Positions 7,601 through 12,920 of a stretch of DNA of 12,920 nucleotides are shown here, in pieces. A program made the position numbers and the translations under genes. Origin of the DNA: JACMIU01 sp043763605. Its GTDB lineage: Bacteria > Armatimonadota > Armatimonadia > Armatimonadales > Armatimonadaceae. The stretch spans positions 1 to 12,920 of the forward strand of contig JAYULM010000238.1 in NCBI GenBank assembly GCA_043763605.1. Direction: 5' to 3'. How positions within the stretch are numbered: the first letter of the stretch is position 1; every line of letters begins with the position of its first letter. Under the pieces are notes generated by a model that had not been told where the DNA came from, did no database searches, and saw only the letters and a program-made list of their open reading frames with translations.

Positions 7601-8093
7601 GGCGAGCGTGATCATGGACCCGTCGGCACGTATGAAAAAATACCGCGAAGCCGTCGATAGTGACCGCCCGTGGGACATGGCGCGGCGGTGTGCCGACGGC
7701 ATCGAGGTCGCCCGGCACACCGGGGATACGGCATTCGTCGCGGAGATGCGGTCCGCGCTGGCGAAGTCGCTGACAACCGCCGGATCGTTCGGCGGCAACG
7801 AGTGCGAGATCGCCGCCCGAATTACGTTTCTCACCGGCGACGAGATGCCTGACGCGTGCCGTCTGCTTCTGGAGGTGTCTATGCATCAGACCCGCGAAAT
7901 GAATCCCGAAAACGAGAACGAAATCTGGCTGATCCGCCCCGCCCTCGCCGCAATGGCATGGATCGACCTGCCCCGCGCGTTGCAGATCGCCGAAGAGTTA
8001 CGGACGCCGAAGGCGGTGGCGGAAGGCAAGCGGGAGATCATCCGTGCGTTGATGACGCCGCGCGACAAGTGGCAGACGCTCGTCACTCGGTAA
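4638..8093 (+). CDS. Large secreted protein with seven carboxypeptidase-regulatory-like domains and a helical C-terminal half
   Basis: 1151 residues. The ATG at 4638 has AAGGAG at 4621-4626 (11 bp) and opens directly into a signal peptide (residues 1-25, cleavage probably after APAWS), supporting this start. Seven Ig-like units with the G-x-V/L...GKPVxxAxVxx pattern follow. They begin near residues 27 (ITGTVVTADKEAKPVAGATV), 122 (VRGTVRDVAGKPVADVPI), 238 (ITGRVLDGDKPVAGVTV), 336 (VGRVVSKATGKPVKDASV), 427 (VALHVTDEAGKAVPDLPI), 524 (ATGRALSPDGKPVPEANV) and 625 (VSGKLIGSAGKPVPGAWI). A proline-rich linker (about 698-706) leads to an alpha-helical half (705-1151) of repeated amphipathic helices, ending with ALQIAEELRTPKAVAEGK, resembling TPR/solenoid repeats. 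There is no catalytic zinc-peptidase domain and no C-terminal anchor. Such domains usually mediate folding, adhesion or carbohydrate contact. A function cannot be named; periplasmic or surface location is inferred. Confidence 0.8.
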   Translation: MAFWHSIGAIGATVALVSVAAPAWSATITGTVVTADKEAKPVAGATVVAQSSFEWERAFTSPVQTDAAGRFSLTVPDGPEHVEWRKQHGVPVYVYAPGYGIRQASHKEGVPLTIGLSPERSVRGTVRDVAGKPVADVPITLRGILIRAGGSSGYVRVPPPFEPFLSAKTNVEGEWRLGGIPAAADIPDMPGDVSTRTARAYITLTDPRFVRGNRIAPLDDAIPGAAQIAFVARPGGTITGRVLDGDKPVAGVTVVAVNKEPKYDEEKQTDDGRGQAITDANGVFRLAHLGDGTYTVAVSAAKREQVAVAATGIVAKANTETTLPAPLILQSGGILVGRVVSKATGKPVKDASVIAQTIPRVYGDFVPTDTTGEDGTFRLRVAPGDAQVQINSRVPGFVYFDPALVVSVRSGETKTLAPIELPAALSVALHVTDEAGKAVPDLPIRVTHTGWFDGIDWGDIPKTDANGDWDSTKNYYDSLGADDKAPWVVRIPAEWEVVLPVALKLPASAPITVVVRKADLTKRATGRALSPDGKPVPEANVSISSYFKDANGNQSDYQSENLITGKDGRFVLPVLRPNAVVTVRVSKWEYRTTKTGIEKPTLTIPADGKPPQFTDWILTPLSGIVSGKLIGSAGKPVPGAWIWSYDSDNRAVARTDAKGVFTLKHVPPTGTVGLLFAAGRANGMYSATERTGNLLRLEPSKPTPTPQARAAERRRQALRLIAEQAREAEPGQGIRAGEDDRDALAATVAAFDVPTALSLIRQKDSSAKEKHVGGVLVAATTTNPEAARVLFEKERKNWSDPWMIFFRSVEVGMAFATRDPAFATDCYETAKKEIGKGIEEDHAWSLLHLTKLAFRLGTADADRLFTRTVEAATKQFGDANSARGEVIQFAAGGDGVRAAKYIAGLPKETRRDVALRVIEAMLEAQPLEAKKLLEGWVNDGTIKGQNNYLLGSIAPLMAQKIAPFDAEGAAWVARLTPEDTRSRAMLWAASVIMDPSARMKKYREAVDSDRPWDMARRCADGIEVARHTGDTAFVAEMRSALAKSLTTAGSFGGNECEIAARITFLTGDEMPDACRLLLEVSMHQTREMNPENENEIWLIRPALAAMAWIDLPRALQIAEELRTPKAVAEGKREIIRALMTPRDKWQTLVTR

Positions 8094-8172
8094 AGGGTGT
8101 TAGGGATGCGTTCGCAGTTTTCGTAATAATGAACCCGTTCAAAAATGGTGGCATGTCCCCCCTGCCCCGTTG

Positions 8173-8178
8173 TATAAT
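8173..8178 (+). promoter_or_regulatory. -10 box of the menG operon promoter
   Basis: A perfect TATAAT, with a poor -35 candidate TGGCAT at 8149-8154 (18-bp spacer). It lies 80 bp after the previous gene and would give a leader of about 15 nt to the GTG at 8199 or about 47 nt to the ATG at 8232. Confidence 0.5.
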
Positions 8179-8231
8179 TCCGTACCAGCAAAAAGATTGT
8201 GAAGGAAGACACAATCCGCGAAAAAACTGTT

Positions 8232-9011
8232 ATGACTATGCAACCGGGGGCGACGAAAAATAGCGGCGTATTGCCGACGGCGGACACGAAGCACGATTAC
8301 GTGCGGGACATGTTCGACGCCATCGCGCCGACGTACGACCGCCTGAACTCGCTCCTGTCGGGTCCGCTCCACCACTGGTGGCGGCGCGTCGCGGTCGGGC
8401 AAGCCGCGCTGTCTGCCGGTGACCATGCCCTCGACGTTTGCACTGGGACCGGCGACCTGGCGTTCGAACTGCTTCGCGCGGTGGGCGCGACCGGGCAGGT
8501 GGACGCAACCGACTTTTCCGCTCCGATGCTCCGATTAGGCGAGGAGAAGGCGCGCTCACGCAACCGCCCGAACATCGTTTGGCAGATCGCCGATACGCAG
8601 CACCTCCCGTTTCCCGACGGCGCGTTCGACGCCGTGACGGTCGGGTTCGGGATTCGCAACGTCGCCGACGTGCCGCGCGGCATCCGCGAAATGGCGCGGG
8701 TGGCGAAACCGGGCGGGCGCGTGGTGATTCTGGAGTTCGGGCAACCGACGAACCCGGTGTTCAACCGGTTATATGTCTGGTACTCGAAGCACGTCATGCC
8801 GCTGATCGGCGGTCTCATTTCCGGGCGTAAAGCCGCGTACGAGTACCTGCCCGAAAGCGTCGCCGCATTCTACTCCCGCGCCGAGATCGCCGCCATGATG
8901 CAGGTTGCCGGTCTCGAAGATATTTCGGTAACGAACCTGACCTTTGGCACGGTGGTCGTCCACTGCGGAACCAAACAATCTCGCGGTGTGTTAGAAGGGA
9001 ACAACCCATGA
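8232..9011 (+). CDS. menG: Demethylmenaquinone/ubiquinone-type C-methyltransferase (UbiE/MenG)
   Basis: 259 residues from the ATG at 8232. Other starts in frame are GTG 8199 (270 aa) and ATG 8238. None has a well-spaced ribosome site (GAAGGA at 8201-8206 is about 25 bp from 8232), so the start is uncertain. The protein methylates the quinone ring with S-adenosylmethionine in the last step of menaquinone (or ubiquinone) synthesis. Signatures seen are YDRLNSLLSGPLHHWWR (35-51), the first UbiE/COQ5 motif; LDVCTGTGD (67-75), SAM motif I; DATDFSAPML (91-100), motif II; and FGIRNVADVPRGIREMARVAKPGG (139-162), the second UbiE signature. The stop overlaps the next start as ATGA, so it forms an operon with the polyprenyl synthase that makes the quinone tail. 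This favours a quinone role over another methyltransferase activity; menaquinone is more likely than ubiquinone but not proven. Confidence 0.9.
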   Translation: MTMQPGATKNSGVLPTADTKHDYVRDMFDAIAPTYDRLNSLLSGPLHHWWRRVAVGQAALSAGDHALDVCTGTGDLAFELLRAVGATGQVDATDFSAPMLRLGEEKARSRNRPNIVWQIADTQHLPFPDGAFDAVTVGFGIRNVADVPRGIREMARVAKPGGRVVILEFGQPTNPVFNRLYVWYSKHVMPLIGGLISGRKAAYEYLPESVAAFYSRAEIAAMMQVAGLEDISVTNLTFGTVVVHCGTKQSRGVLEGNNP

Positions 9012-10030
9012 ACAGTGTCTCCGTAGACCGGGCGGAATACCCCGCTCCGAAGCAACCGTCCCTTCTCGCGCCCATCGAGGACGACCTGCGCGCCGTCGAG
9101 GACCGACTTTTTGCCGCGACGCGCTCCGAGATCGGGCGGGTGCGCGACATTTCCGGGCACACGCTGTTATCCGGTGGGAAACGACTCCGCCCCGCGCTGG
9201 CACTCTTAGCCGCGCGACTGGTCGGGCGAACGTTCCCGGCGGAGCGTGCCTACGCGGCGGCCTCGGCGGCGGAAATGATCCACATGGCGTCTCTGATGCA
9301 TGACGACGTGGTCGATGAAGCACCGGAGCGGCGCGGGCGACCGACCGCGAACAGCGTTTTCGGCAACGGCATCACCGTGCTCACCGGCGACTTTCTGCTC
9401 GCGAAGTCGATTTCGCTCCTCGCCCATAATGACGAAAACCTGGCGATTGTGCGCGTGTTCAGCGACGTGACCGTCGGCATGGCGGAAGGCGAAGTGTTAC
9501 AAGCCTCCGTCGCGCATGACCTGACGATCACGCCGGAAACATACGAGGAAGTGATCCGGCGCAAGACGGCGTTGTTCCTCGCCGGGTGTTGCGAGACCGG
9601 TGCAATGGTCGGCGGCGGCACCCCGGACGAAGTCGTTGCCCTGCAACAGTACGGCTTGCACCTCGGCGTCGCGTTCCAGATCGCCGACGACCTGTTAGAC
9701 TTCCTCGGCGACCCGAAAAATACCGGCAAGCCGCTCGGGACCGACCTGAAAGACGGGCGCGTGACGCTACCGCTGATCCAAACGCTCGCCGTCAGCGACG
9801 CGGAAACGCGCTCCACACTCACGGAACTGTTCAACCGTCAGGATTTGAACGATACCGACATCGCAACGATCACCGGGATCATCGCCCGGAGCGGCGGCTT
9901 CGAGTACGCCCGCCACGAAGCCGAAGCGCATGCCGAACGCGCGGTCCGTCGCCTCGACGCGTTCGCCCCGACGCCGTTCAAGGAAACGCTGGAAAACCTG
10001 GCGCGTTACGTCACCGCGCGGGACCGGTAG
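9008..10030 (+). CDS. Long-chain polyprenyl diphosphate synthase (HepT/IspB type)
   Basis: 340 residues. The ATG overlaps the menG stop (ATGA) and has AGAAGGGA at 8993-9000, 7 bp upstream, a strong ribosome site. The enzyme condenses isopentenyl diphosphate onto an allylic primer to build the isoprenoid side chain of quinones. Seen are GGKRLRP (56-62), which binds substrate diphosphate; the first aspartate-rich motif DDVVD (99-103) after MIHMASLMH; KT at 186-187; and the second motif DDLLD (227-231) followed by GDPKNTGKPLGTDLKDG. The residue five before the first motif is Ala94, a small side chain, which fits a long-chain (C35-C50) rather than a C15/C20 product; the exact length cannot be read. 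Length matches the trans-type family. Operon pairing with menG supports a quinone-tail role. Confidence 0.92.
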   Translation: MNSVSVDRAEYPAPKQPSLLAPIEDDLRAVEDRLFAATRSEIGRVRDISGHTLLSGGKRLRPALALLAARLVGRTFPAERAYAAASAAEMIHMASLMHDDVVDEAPERRGRPTANSVFGNGITVLTGDFLLAKSISLLAHNDENLAIVRVFSDVTVGMAEGEVLQASVAHDLTITPETYEEVIRRKTALFLAGCCETGAMVGGGTPDEVVALQQYGLHLGVAFQIADDLLDFLGDPKNTGKPLGTDLKDGRVTLPLIQTLAVSDAETRSTLTELFNRQDLNDTDIATITGIIARSGGFEYARHEAEAHAERAVRRLDAFAPTPFKETLENLARYVTARDR

Positions 10031-10072
10031 ATTGTGGCAAATACAATACGACAAAATTGCTCTTGAAATTGT

Positions 10073-10100
10073 TTGCGTTTTATGAAAACTGGTGTATAAT
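10073..10100 (+). promoter_or_regulatory. Promoter in front of the Abi-associated hairpin
   Basis: A consensus TATAAT at 10095-10100 has a possible -35 TTGCGT at 10073-10078 (16-bp spacer). It lies in an AT-rich stretch unlike the neighbouring genes. The expected start, about 10107, is only about 7 bp before the hairpin at 10114, so the first thing transcribed is the stem-loop. Confidence 0.55.
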
Positions 10101-10106
10101 ATAACC

Positions 10107-10169
10107 AATACGGCCCGCCCCTCTTTGTAAGATAGTTCTGCTATTTTACATACGGGCGGGTTTTCTATT
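10107..10169 (+). ncRNA. Candidate short structured RNA upstream of the Abi_2 gene (possible RNA antitoxin or leader)
   Basis: Predicted to run from just after the TATAAT at 10095-10100 to the T-rich tail at 10161-10169, about 60 nt. An outer stem CCCGCCC (10114-10120) with GGGCGGG (10154-10160) encloses an asymmetric internal loop (CTCTTT against ATAC). An inner 9-bp stem follows, GTAAGATAG (10127-10135) with CTATTTTAC (10141-10149, one G-U pair), capped by TTCTG. The tail TTTTCTATT makes it an intrinsic terminator as well. AbiF-type Abi_2 genes are reported to be stably linked to a non-coding RNA that neutralises the toxin, so this is the natural candidate. Alternatives are the terminator of the menG-synthase operon, or an attenuator in the abi leader. 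I cannot compare it with known RNA families here. Confidence 0.5.
10114..10169 (+). terminator. Intrinsic terminator (two-part stem plus T-rich tail)
   Basis: The GC-rich 7-bp stem directly next to TTTTCTATT has the form of a rho-independent terminator on the + strand. The reverse strand has no T-tract after the stem. It would stop both read-through from the polyprenyl synthase gene (which ends at 10030) and transcripts from the promoter at 10095-10100, so the Abi_2 gene would be made only by read-through or from a promoter not recognised here. Confidence 0.6.
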
Positions 10170-10185
10170 ACCCCGCAAATAATCA

Positions 10186-11133
10186 ATGCCGATATACAGT
10201 AAGCCTTATCTCTCCCTGCCGGATCAACTTGCAAAACTGAAATCACGTGGTCTTAAAGTCACAGACGACGATGAAGCCATCCAATGTCTACATCGAAATG
10301 GCTACTATCGTTTGAGTGCATATTGGTATCTTTTTCGGCAGATCAATTTGGGCGAGCGTAGCGACAAATTTCTCGACGACAGTTATTTCAACCATGCTCG
10401 TGACCTATACGTATTCGATAAGAGAATCAAGTTATTGCTTCTTGATGCTATCGAACGTATAGAGATCGCGGTGCGGGTAGAGATTTCTCTTCAGTTGGGA
10501 AAGATCGATCCCTTCGCATACACAAATCCTCGATTATTTCATACTGCTTTTACCACTCTGGATCGCCGAACCGGGCGAATAAAGCATCGCGAATGGCTTA
10601 TCAAATTTGACGCGATGGTTGCTCGTTCTAGAGATGAATTCGTTTTGCATCATAAAAGGAAGTACGGCGATACTTCGCCACTTCCCATATGGATTGCTAT
10701 TGAACTTTGGGATTTCGGCATGTTGTCACATCTGTTCAGTGGCATGAAGGTTAAAGATCGCGAATTGGTTTCGAGTCGGTTCATGGTACCCGACTGGCAA
10801 TTGATGGAAAGTTGGTTGCGCTGTTTGAATTACGTGCGTAATGTTATCGCCCACCACGGTAGGCTTTGGAATCTTAGTTTGGCAGACAACCCGAAGTTAC
10901 CTACGATGGGACTGATGCCAGAGTTTGACATGCTGTTGACAATACCTAACGTCAACACTCGACTGTACAGCATTTGCTGTATTTTAAGTCACCTTTCGCG
11001 TGTTATAAATCCGAGTTCCACATGGACGAAGCAACTTGTTGCGCTCGTGGTGCAGTTTCCTGCTATGCCTCATGCTAACATACATCACATGGGGTTTCCG
11101 GCTAATTGGCAGGGCACTGATTTTTGGAAGTGA
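10186..11133 (+). CDS. Abi_2 (AbiD/AbiF-type) abortive-infection family protein with HEPN RNase motif
   Basis: 315 residues. The ATG at 10186 is the first possible start because an in-frame TAA lies at 10180; no Shine-Dalgarno is visible. Family blocks in order are KPYLSLPDQLAKLKSRGL (6-23), NGYYRLSAYWYLFRQ (38-52), the core RIKLLLLDAIERIEIAVRVE (80-99), PLPIWIAIELWDFGMLSHLF (166-185) and WLRCLNYVRNVIAHHGRLWN (210-229). The last holds R218-N-V-I-A-H223, the Rx4H signature of HEPN ribonucleases, followed by the usual HGRLWN. AbiD/AbiF proteins stop phage growth by killing or arresting the infected cell, presumably by RNA cleavage; Cas13 is thought to descend from this group. GC content is about 42-48% in sampled lines against about 62% next door, so recent acquisition is likely. 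The structured RNA candidate upstream may be its antidote. Assignment to Abi_2 is firm; the exact subfamily is an inference. Confidence 0.9.
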   Translation: MPIYSKPYLSLPDQLAKLKSRGLKVTDDDEAIQCLHRNGYYRLSAYWYLFRQINLGERSDKFLDDSYFNHARDLYVFDKRIKLLLLDAIERIEIAVRVEISLQLGKIDPFAYTNPRLFHTAFTTLDRRTGRIKHREWLIKFDAMVARSRDEFVLHHKRKYGDTSPLPIWIAIELWDFGMLSHLFSGMKVKDRELVSSRFMVPDWQLMESWLRCLNYVRNVIAHHGRLWNLSLADNPKLPTMGLMPEFDMLLTIPNVNTRLYSICCILSHLSRVINPSSTWTKQLVALVVQFPAMPHANIHHMGFPANWQGTDFWK

Positions 11134-11152
11134 TGGTTTGACACGAAGACCT

Positions 11153-11220
11153 TTCGGGAAAACGCTGGCGAATATGGCATAGCACGTTTGAAACGCGTAT
11201 GCCCCGAAACGTTTCCCGAA
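11153..11220 (+). repeat. Nested inverted repeat between the Abi_2 gene and purB
   Basis: The outer arms TTCGGGAAAACG (11153-11164) and CGTTTCCCGAA (11210-11220) pair with one extra A. The inner arms GGCATA (11176-11181) and TATGCC (11198-11203) pair perfectly. The centre holds CGTTT-G-AAACG (11185-11195). No T-tract follows. It may be a bidirectional 3' end, an operator for purB, or the end of an inserted segment. Confidence 0.5.
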
Positions 11221-11236
11221 CCATAGAACGGTGAGG

Positions 11237-11242
11237 TACACT
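11237..11242 (+). promoter_or_regulatory. Possible -10 box for purB
   Basis: TACACT lies 10 bp before the ATG at 11253, which would give a very short or absent leader. GGTGAGG just before it (11230-11236) is too far from the ATG for a normal ribosome site. No good -35 is seen, so support is weak. Confidence 0.3.
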
Positions 11243-11252
11243 GTTCAACATA

Positions 11253-12629
11253 ATGTCTACAGAACTTTCCGCTGCCCTTTGCGCCGTGTCCGCGCTCGAC
11301 GGTCGCTACTCCGCCGCCGTCTCGCCGCTGTCGCCGTTCTTCTCCGAGTTCGCGCTGATCAAATTCCGCGTCCGCGTCGAGATTGAATGGCTCCGCGCTC
11401 TGGCGAAGGAGCCGAATATTCCTGAAGTGCGCCCGCTGACCGCCGACGAGAACGCGTACCTGAGCGTGGTCGCCGAGGAGTTTTCCGAAGCCGCCGCCCT
11501 GCGCGTCAAGGAGATCGAACGCACGACGAACCACGACGTGAAAGCCGTCGAGTATTTCCTGAAAGAGCGGCTCGCCCCGTCCAGCCTCGCCGACCTGCGC
11601 GAATGGGTGCATTTCGCGTGTACGTCGGAGGACATCAATAATCTGGCGTACGCCCTGATGGTCAAGGGCGGGATCGAAACCGTCTGGCTCCCGCGCGCCG
11701 AAGAATTGGTCACGGCGGTGGAACGCATGGGACGCGAGTATTCCGGAACCGCATTGCTTGCCCGGACGCATGGACAGACCGCCTCGCCGACCACACTCGG
11801 CAAGGAGTTAGCCGTTTTCGCGGCGCGCTGGCGTCGGTCGCTCAAACAGATCAAGGCGCAGGAGTATCTCGGCAAGATGAACGGCGCGGTCGGCGCGTTC
11901 AACGCCCACACCGTCGCCTATCCGGACGCCCCCTGGCAACAGATTTCGCGCCGATTCGTGGAAGGTTTGGGACTGACGTATAACCCGCTCACGACTCAGA
12001 TCGAACCGCACGATTACCTCGCCGAACTGTTCCACGCCGTTTCCCGCTTCAACAACATCCTGCTCGACTTCGACCGCGACATGTGGTCGTACATCTCGCT
12101 CGGCTACTTTTCGCAGAAGAAAGTCGCGGGCGAAGTCGGGTCGTCCACGATGCCGCACAAGGTCAACCCGATTGACTTCGAGAACTCCGAGGCGAACGTC
12201 GGCTTATCGAACGCCCTGCTGGAACACCTGGCGTCGAAACTGCAGGTCTCGCGGCTCCAGCGTGACCTGTCGGATTCATCCGCGCTCCGTAGCGTCGGCA
12301 CCGGGATCGCGCACAGTTACCTTGCCGTCGCCGCCGCGCTACGCGGCTTGCGCAAATGCGTCGTGAACGAGGAAAAGATCGCCGCCGATCTCGACAACGC
12401 ATGGGAAGTCCTGGCGGAAGCGGTGCAAACCGTGATGCGCAAACACGGTATGCCGAACCCGTATGAGCGGCTCAAAGACCTGACGCGCGGCGAGAAGATC
12501 ACGCAGGAAGCGATCCGCGCCTTCGTGGAAACGCTCGAACTGCCGCAGGAGGAAAAGGCACGACTCCGCGCCCTGACCCCGGCGACCTATATAGGCATCG
12601 CCCCGACGCTGGCGAAACAATCGGCATAA
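11253..12629 (+). CDS. purB: Adenylosuccinate lyase
   Basis: 458 residues, close to the 456 of the E. coli enzyme and collinear with it from LSAALCAVSALDGRYS to TPATYIGIAPTL. It catalyses two fumarate-releasing steps of purine synthesis, SAICAR to AICAR and adenylosuccinate to AMP, as a cytoplasmic tetramer. Seen are RTTNHDVKAVEYFLKE (90-105); HFACTSEDINN (120-130), the substrate-binding block; RTHGQ (171-175) with the general-acid histidine H173; and GSSTMPHKVNPIDFEN (296-311), the fumarase/aspartase superfamily signature with the catalytic serine loop. All key residues are present, so it should be active. The gene stands alone, with no other purine gene in the window, and follows the AT-rich Abi_2 gene. 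Its TAA runs into an A-rich stretch without a hairpin. Confidence 0.97.
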   Translation: MSTELSAALCAVSALDGRYSAAVSPLSPFFSEFALIKFRVRVEIEWLRALAKEPNIPEVRPLTADENAYLSVVAEEFSEAAALRVKEIERTTNHDVKAVEYFLKERLAPSSLADLREWVHFACTSEDINNLAYALMVKGGIETVWLPRAEELVTAVERMGREYSGTALLARTHGQTASPTTLGKELAVFAARWRRSLKQIKAQEYLGKMNGAVGAFNAHTVAYPDAPWQQISRRFVEGLGLTYNPLTTQIEPHDYLAELFHAVSRFNNILLDFDRDMWSYISLGYFSQKKVAGEVGSSTMPHKVNPIDFENSEANVGLSNALLEHLASKLQVSRLQRDLSDSSALRSVGTGIAHSYLAVAAALRGLRKCVVNEEKIAADLDNAWEVLAEAVQTVMRKHGMPNPYERLKDLTRGEKITQEAIRAFVETLELPQEEKARLRALTPATYIGIAPTLAKQSA

Positions 12630-12660
12630 AAAAATAAAAAAGGGAAGGGAAAACGCGATT

Positions 12661-12867
12661 ATGGAGCGTATTTGCCCTATCTGCGCTGGCTATGGAAAAT
12701 TTAGGCGCAATGCAAATTTTGCTGGAGAAGACGGCGACCCTTGATGCCAAGATTGCTCAAACTGTGGTGGCAGTGGTTCAGTCGCAAACATAAATGGAGA
12801 CAAGGATAATCAACCAAACTATCAGGGCGATTGCATTATCGCTCTCTCGGTTGAACCGCGTATATAA
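12661..12867 (+). pseudogene. Small CxxCxGxG zinc-finger ORF interrupted by an in-frame TGA
   Basis: The ATG at 12661 is preceded by AGGGAAGGGA (12641-12650). The frame reads MERICPICAGYGKF...GEDGDP, meets TGA at 12742-12744, and continues in the same frame as CQDCSNCGGSGSV...IIALSVEPRI to TAA at 12865-12867. The segment before the TGA holds CPICAGYG and the segment after it CSNCGGSG, the two halves of a DnaJ-type zinc finger (CxxCxGxG twice). The downstream part is therefore real former coding sequence. The simplest reading is a nonsense mutation; read-through, selenocysteine insertion or a sequencing error are the alternatives. TGA ends three other genes here (908-1504, menG, Abi_2), so general reassignment is excluded. 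The ORF is too short for ordinary gene callers. Function unknown; GC is lower than in purB. Confidence 0.5.
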
Positions 12868-12908
12868 TCGCGGGTTGAAACCCACGTCTGCGGTCAACTT
12901 CGTTGCCG
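12856..12908 (+). repeat. Cluster of REP-like hairpins after the zinc-finger ORF
   Basis: Three short stems follow one another: CCGCG (12856-12860) with CGCGG (12869-12873) around TATATAAT; GGGTT (12872-12876) with AACCC (12879-12883, only a 2-base loop, so better seen as a palindrome in DNA); and CGGTCAAC (12891-12898) with GTTGCCG (12902-12908) around TTC, with one bulge. The last part has the look of dispersed intergenic repeats known from several environmental phyla. The TATAAT at 12863-12868 could also be a -10 box for a gene beyond the window. Confidence 0.35.
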
Positions 12909-12920
12909 AACGTCCTCCGG

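Noticed and set aside
8094..8172. A terminator after the 1151-aa gene
   Set aside because: TGCG-TT-CGCA followed by GTTTT at about 8107-8120 has a two-base loop and a four-base stem, too weak to claim.
12630..12650. A terminator after purB
   Set aside because: The A-rich stretch has no preceding stem, and it is an A-tract rather than a T-tract on the coding strand.
1..12920. TGA reassigned as a sense codon in this organism, suggested by the ORF at 12661
   Set aside because: TGA is the natural stop of the nucleotidyltransferase, menG and the Abi_2 gene in this window, at family-typical lengths.
1..12920. tRNA or rRNA genes
   Set aside because: No cloverleaf with a GTTCRA-type T-loop arm and acceptor pairing, and no conserved rRNA stretch, was recognised on reading.

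Overview
The window is a GC-rich (about 60-62% in sampled lines) bacterial chromosomal segment in which every supported gene lies on the + strand. Taxonomic hints are weak. They are a PEP-CTERM surface protein, a menaquinone-type MenG/polyprenyl synthase pair, a PurB of the E. coli type, and several genes with a -10 box only 6 bp before the ATG (apparently leaderless). Together these fit an environmental Gram-negative or diderm lineage such as Armatimonadota or a similar phylum, but I cannot fix the phylum from sequence alone.

Layout. 1-534: C-terminal part of an ADP-ribosylglycohydrolase. 647-1504: a tight two-gene unit, an 86-residue protein followed immediately by a MNT/AbiEii-like nucleotidyltransferase. 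1505-1709: a gap with tandem hairpins. 1710-3065: a GspE/PilB-like protein that keeps the family scaffold and zinc cysteines but has lost the Walker A lysine and has an excisionase-like N-terminus. 3229-4461: a secreted PEP-CTERM protein made of about seven 50-residue repeats, with a degenerate 25-bp repeat on either side of it. 4638-8093: an 1151-residue secreted protein with seven carboxypeptidase-regulatory-like (Ig-like) units and a helical C-terminal half. 8232-10030: menG and a long-chain polyprenyl diphosphate synthase with a 4-bp ATGA overlap, together a quinone-biosynthesis operon. 10186-11133: an AT-richer Abi_2/AbiF-type HEPN protein. 11253-12629: purB. 12661-12867: a small zinc-finger ORF interrupted by an in-frame TGA, followed by REP-like hairpins.

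The most interesting segment is 10072-11133. A near-consensus promoter is followed at once by a two-part stem-loop and a T-rich tail, immediately before the Abi_2 gene. That is the layout of a very short, separately transcribed structured RNA (about 60 nt) next to an RxxxxH HEPN protein, the family linked to the ancestry of Cas13 and reported to work as a toxin with an RNA antitoxin. The base composition differs from both flanks and a nested inverted repeat lies on the downstream side, so this looks like a horizontally acquired defence or toxin-antitoxin module set between two housekeeping loci. A second putative toxin-antitoxin-like pair lies at 647-1504. The degenerate secretion ATPase and the TGA-interrupted zinc-finger ORF are the other unusual items.
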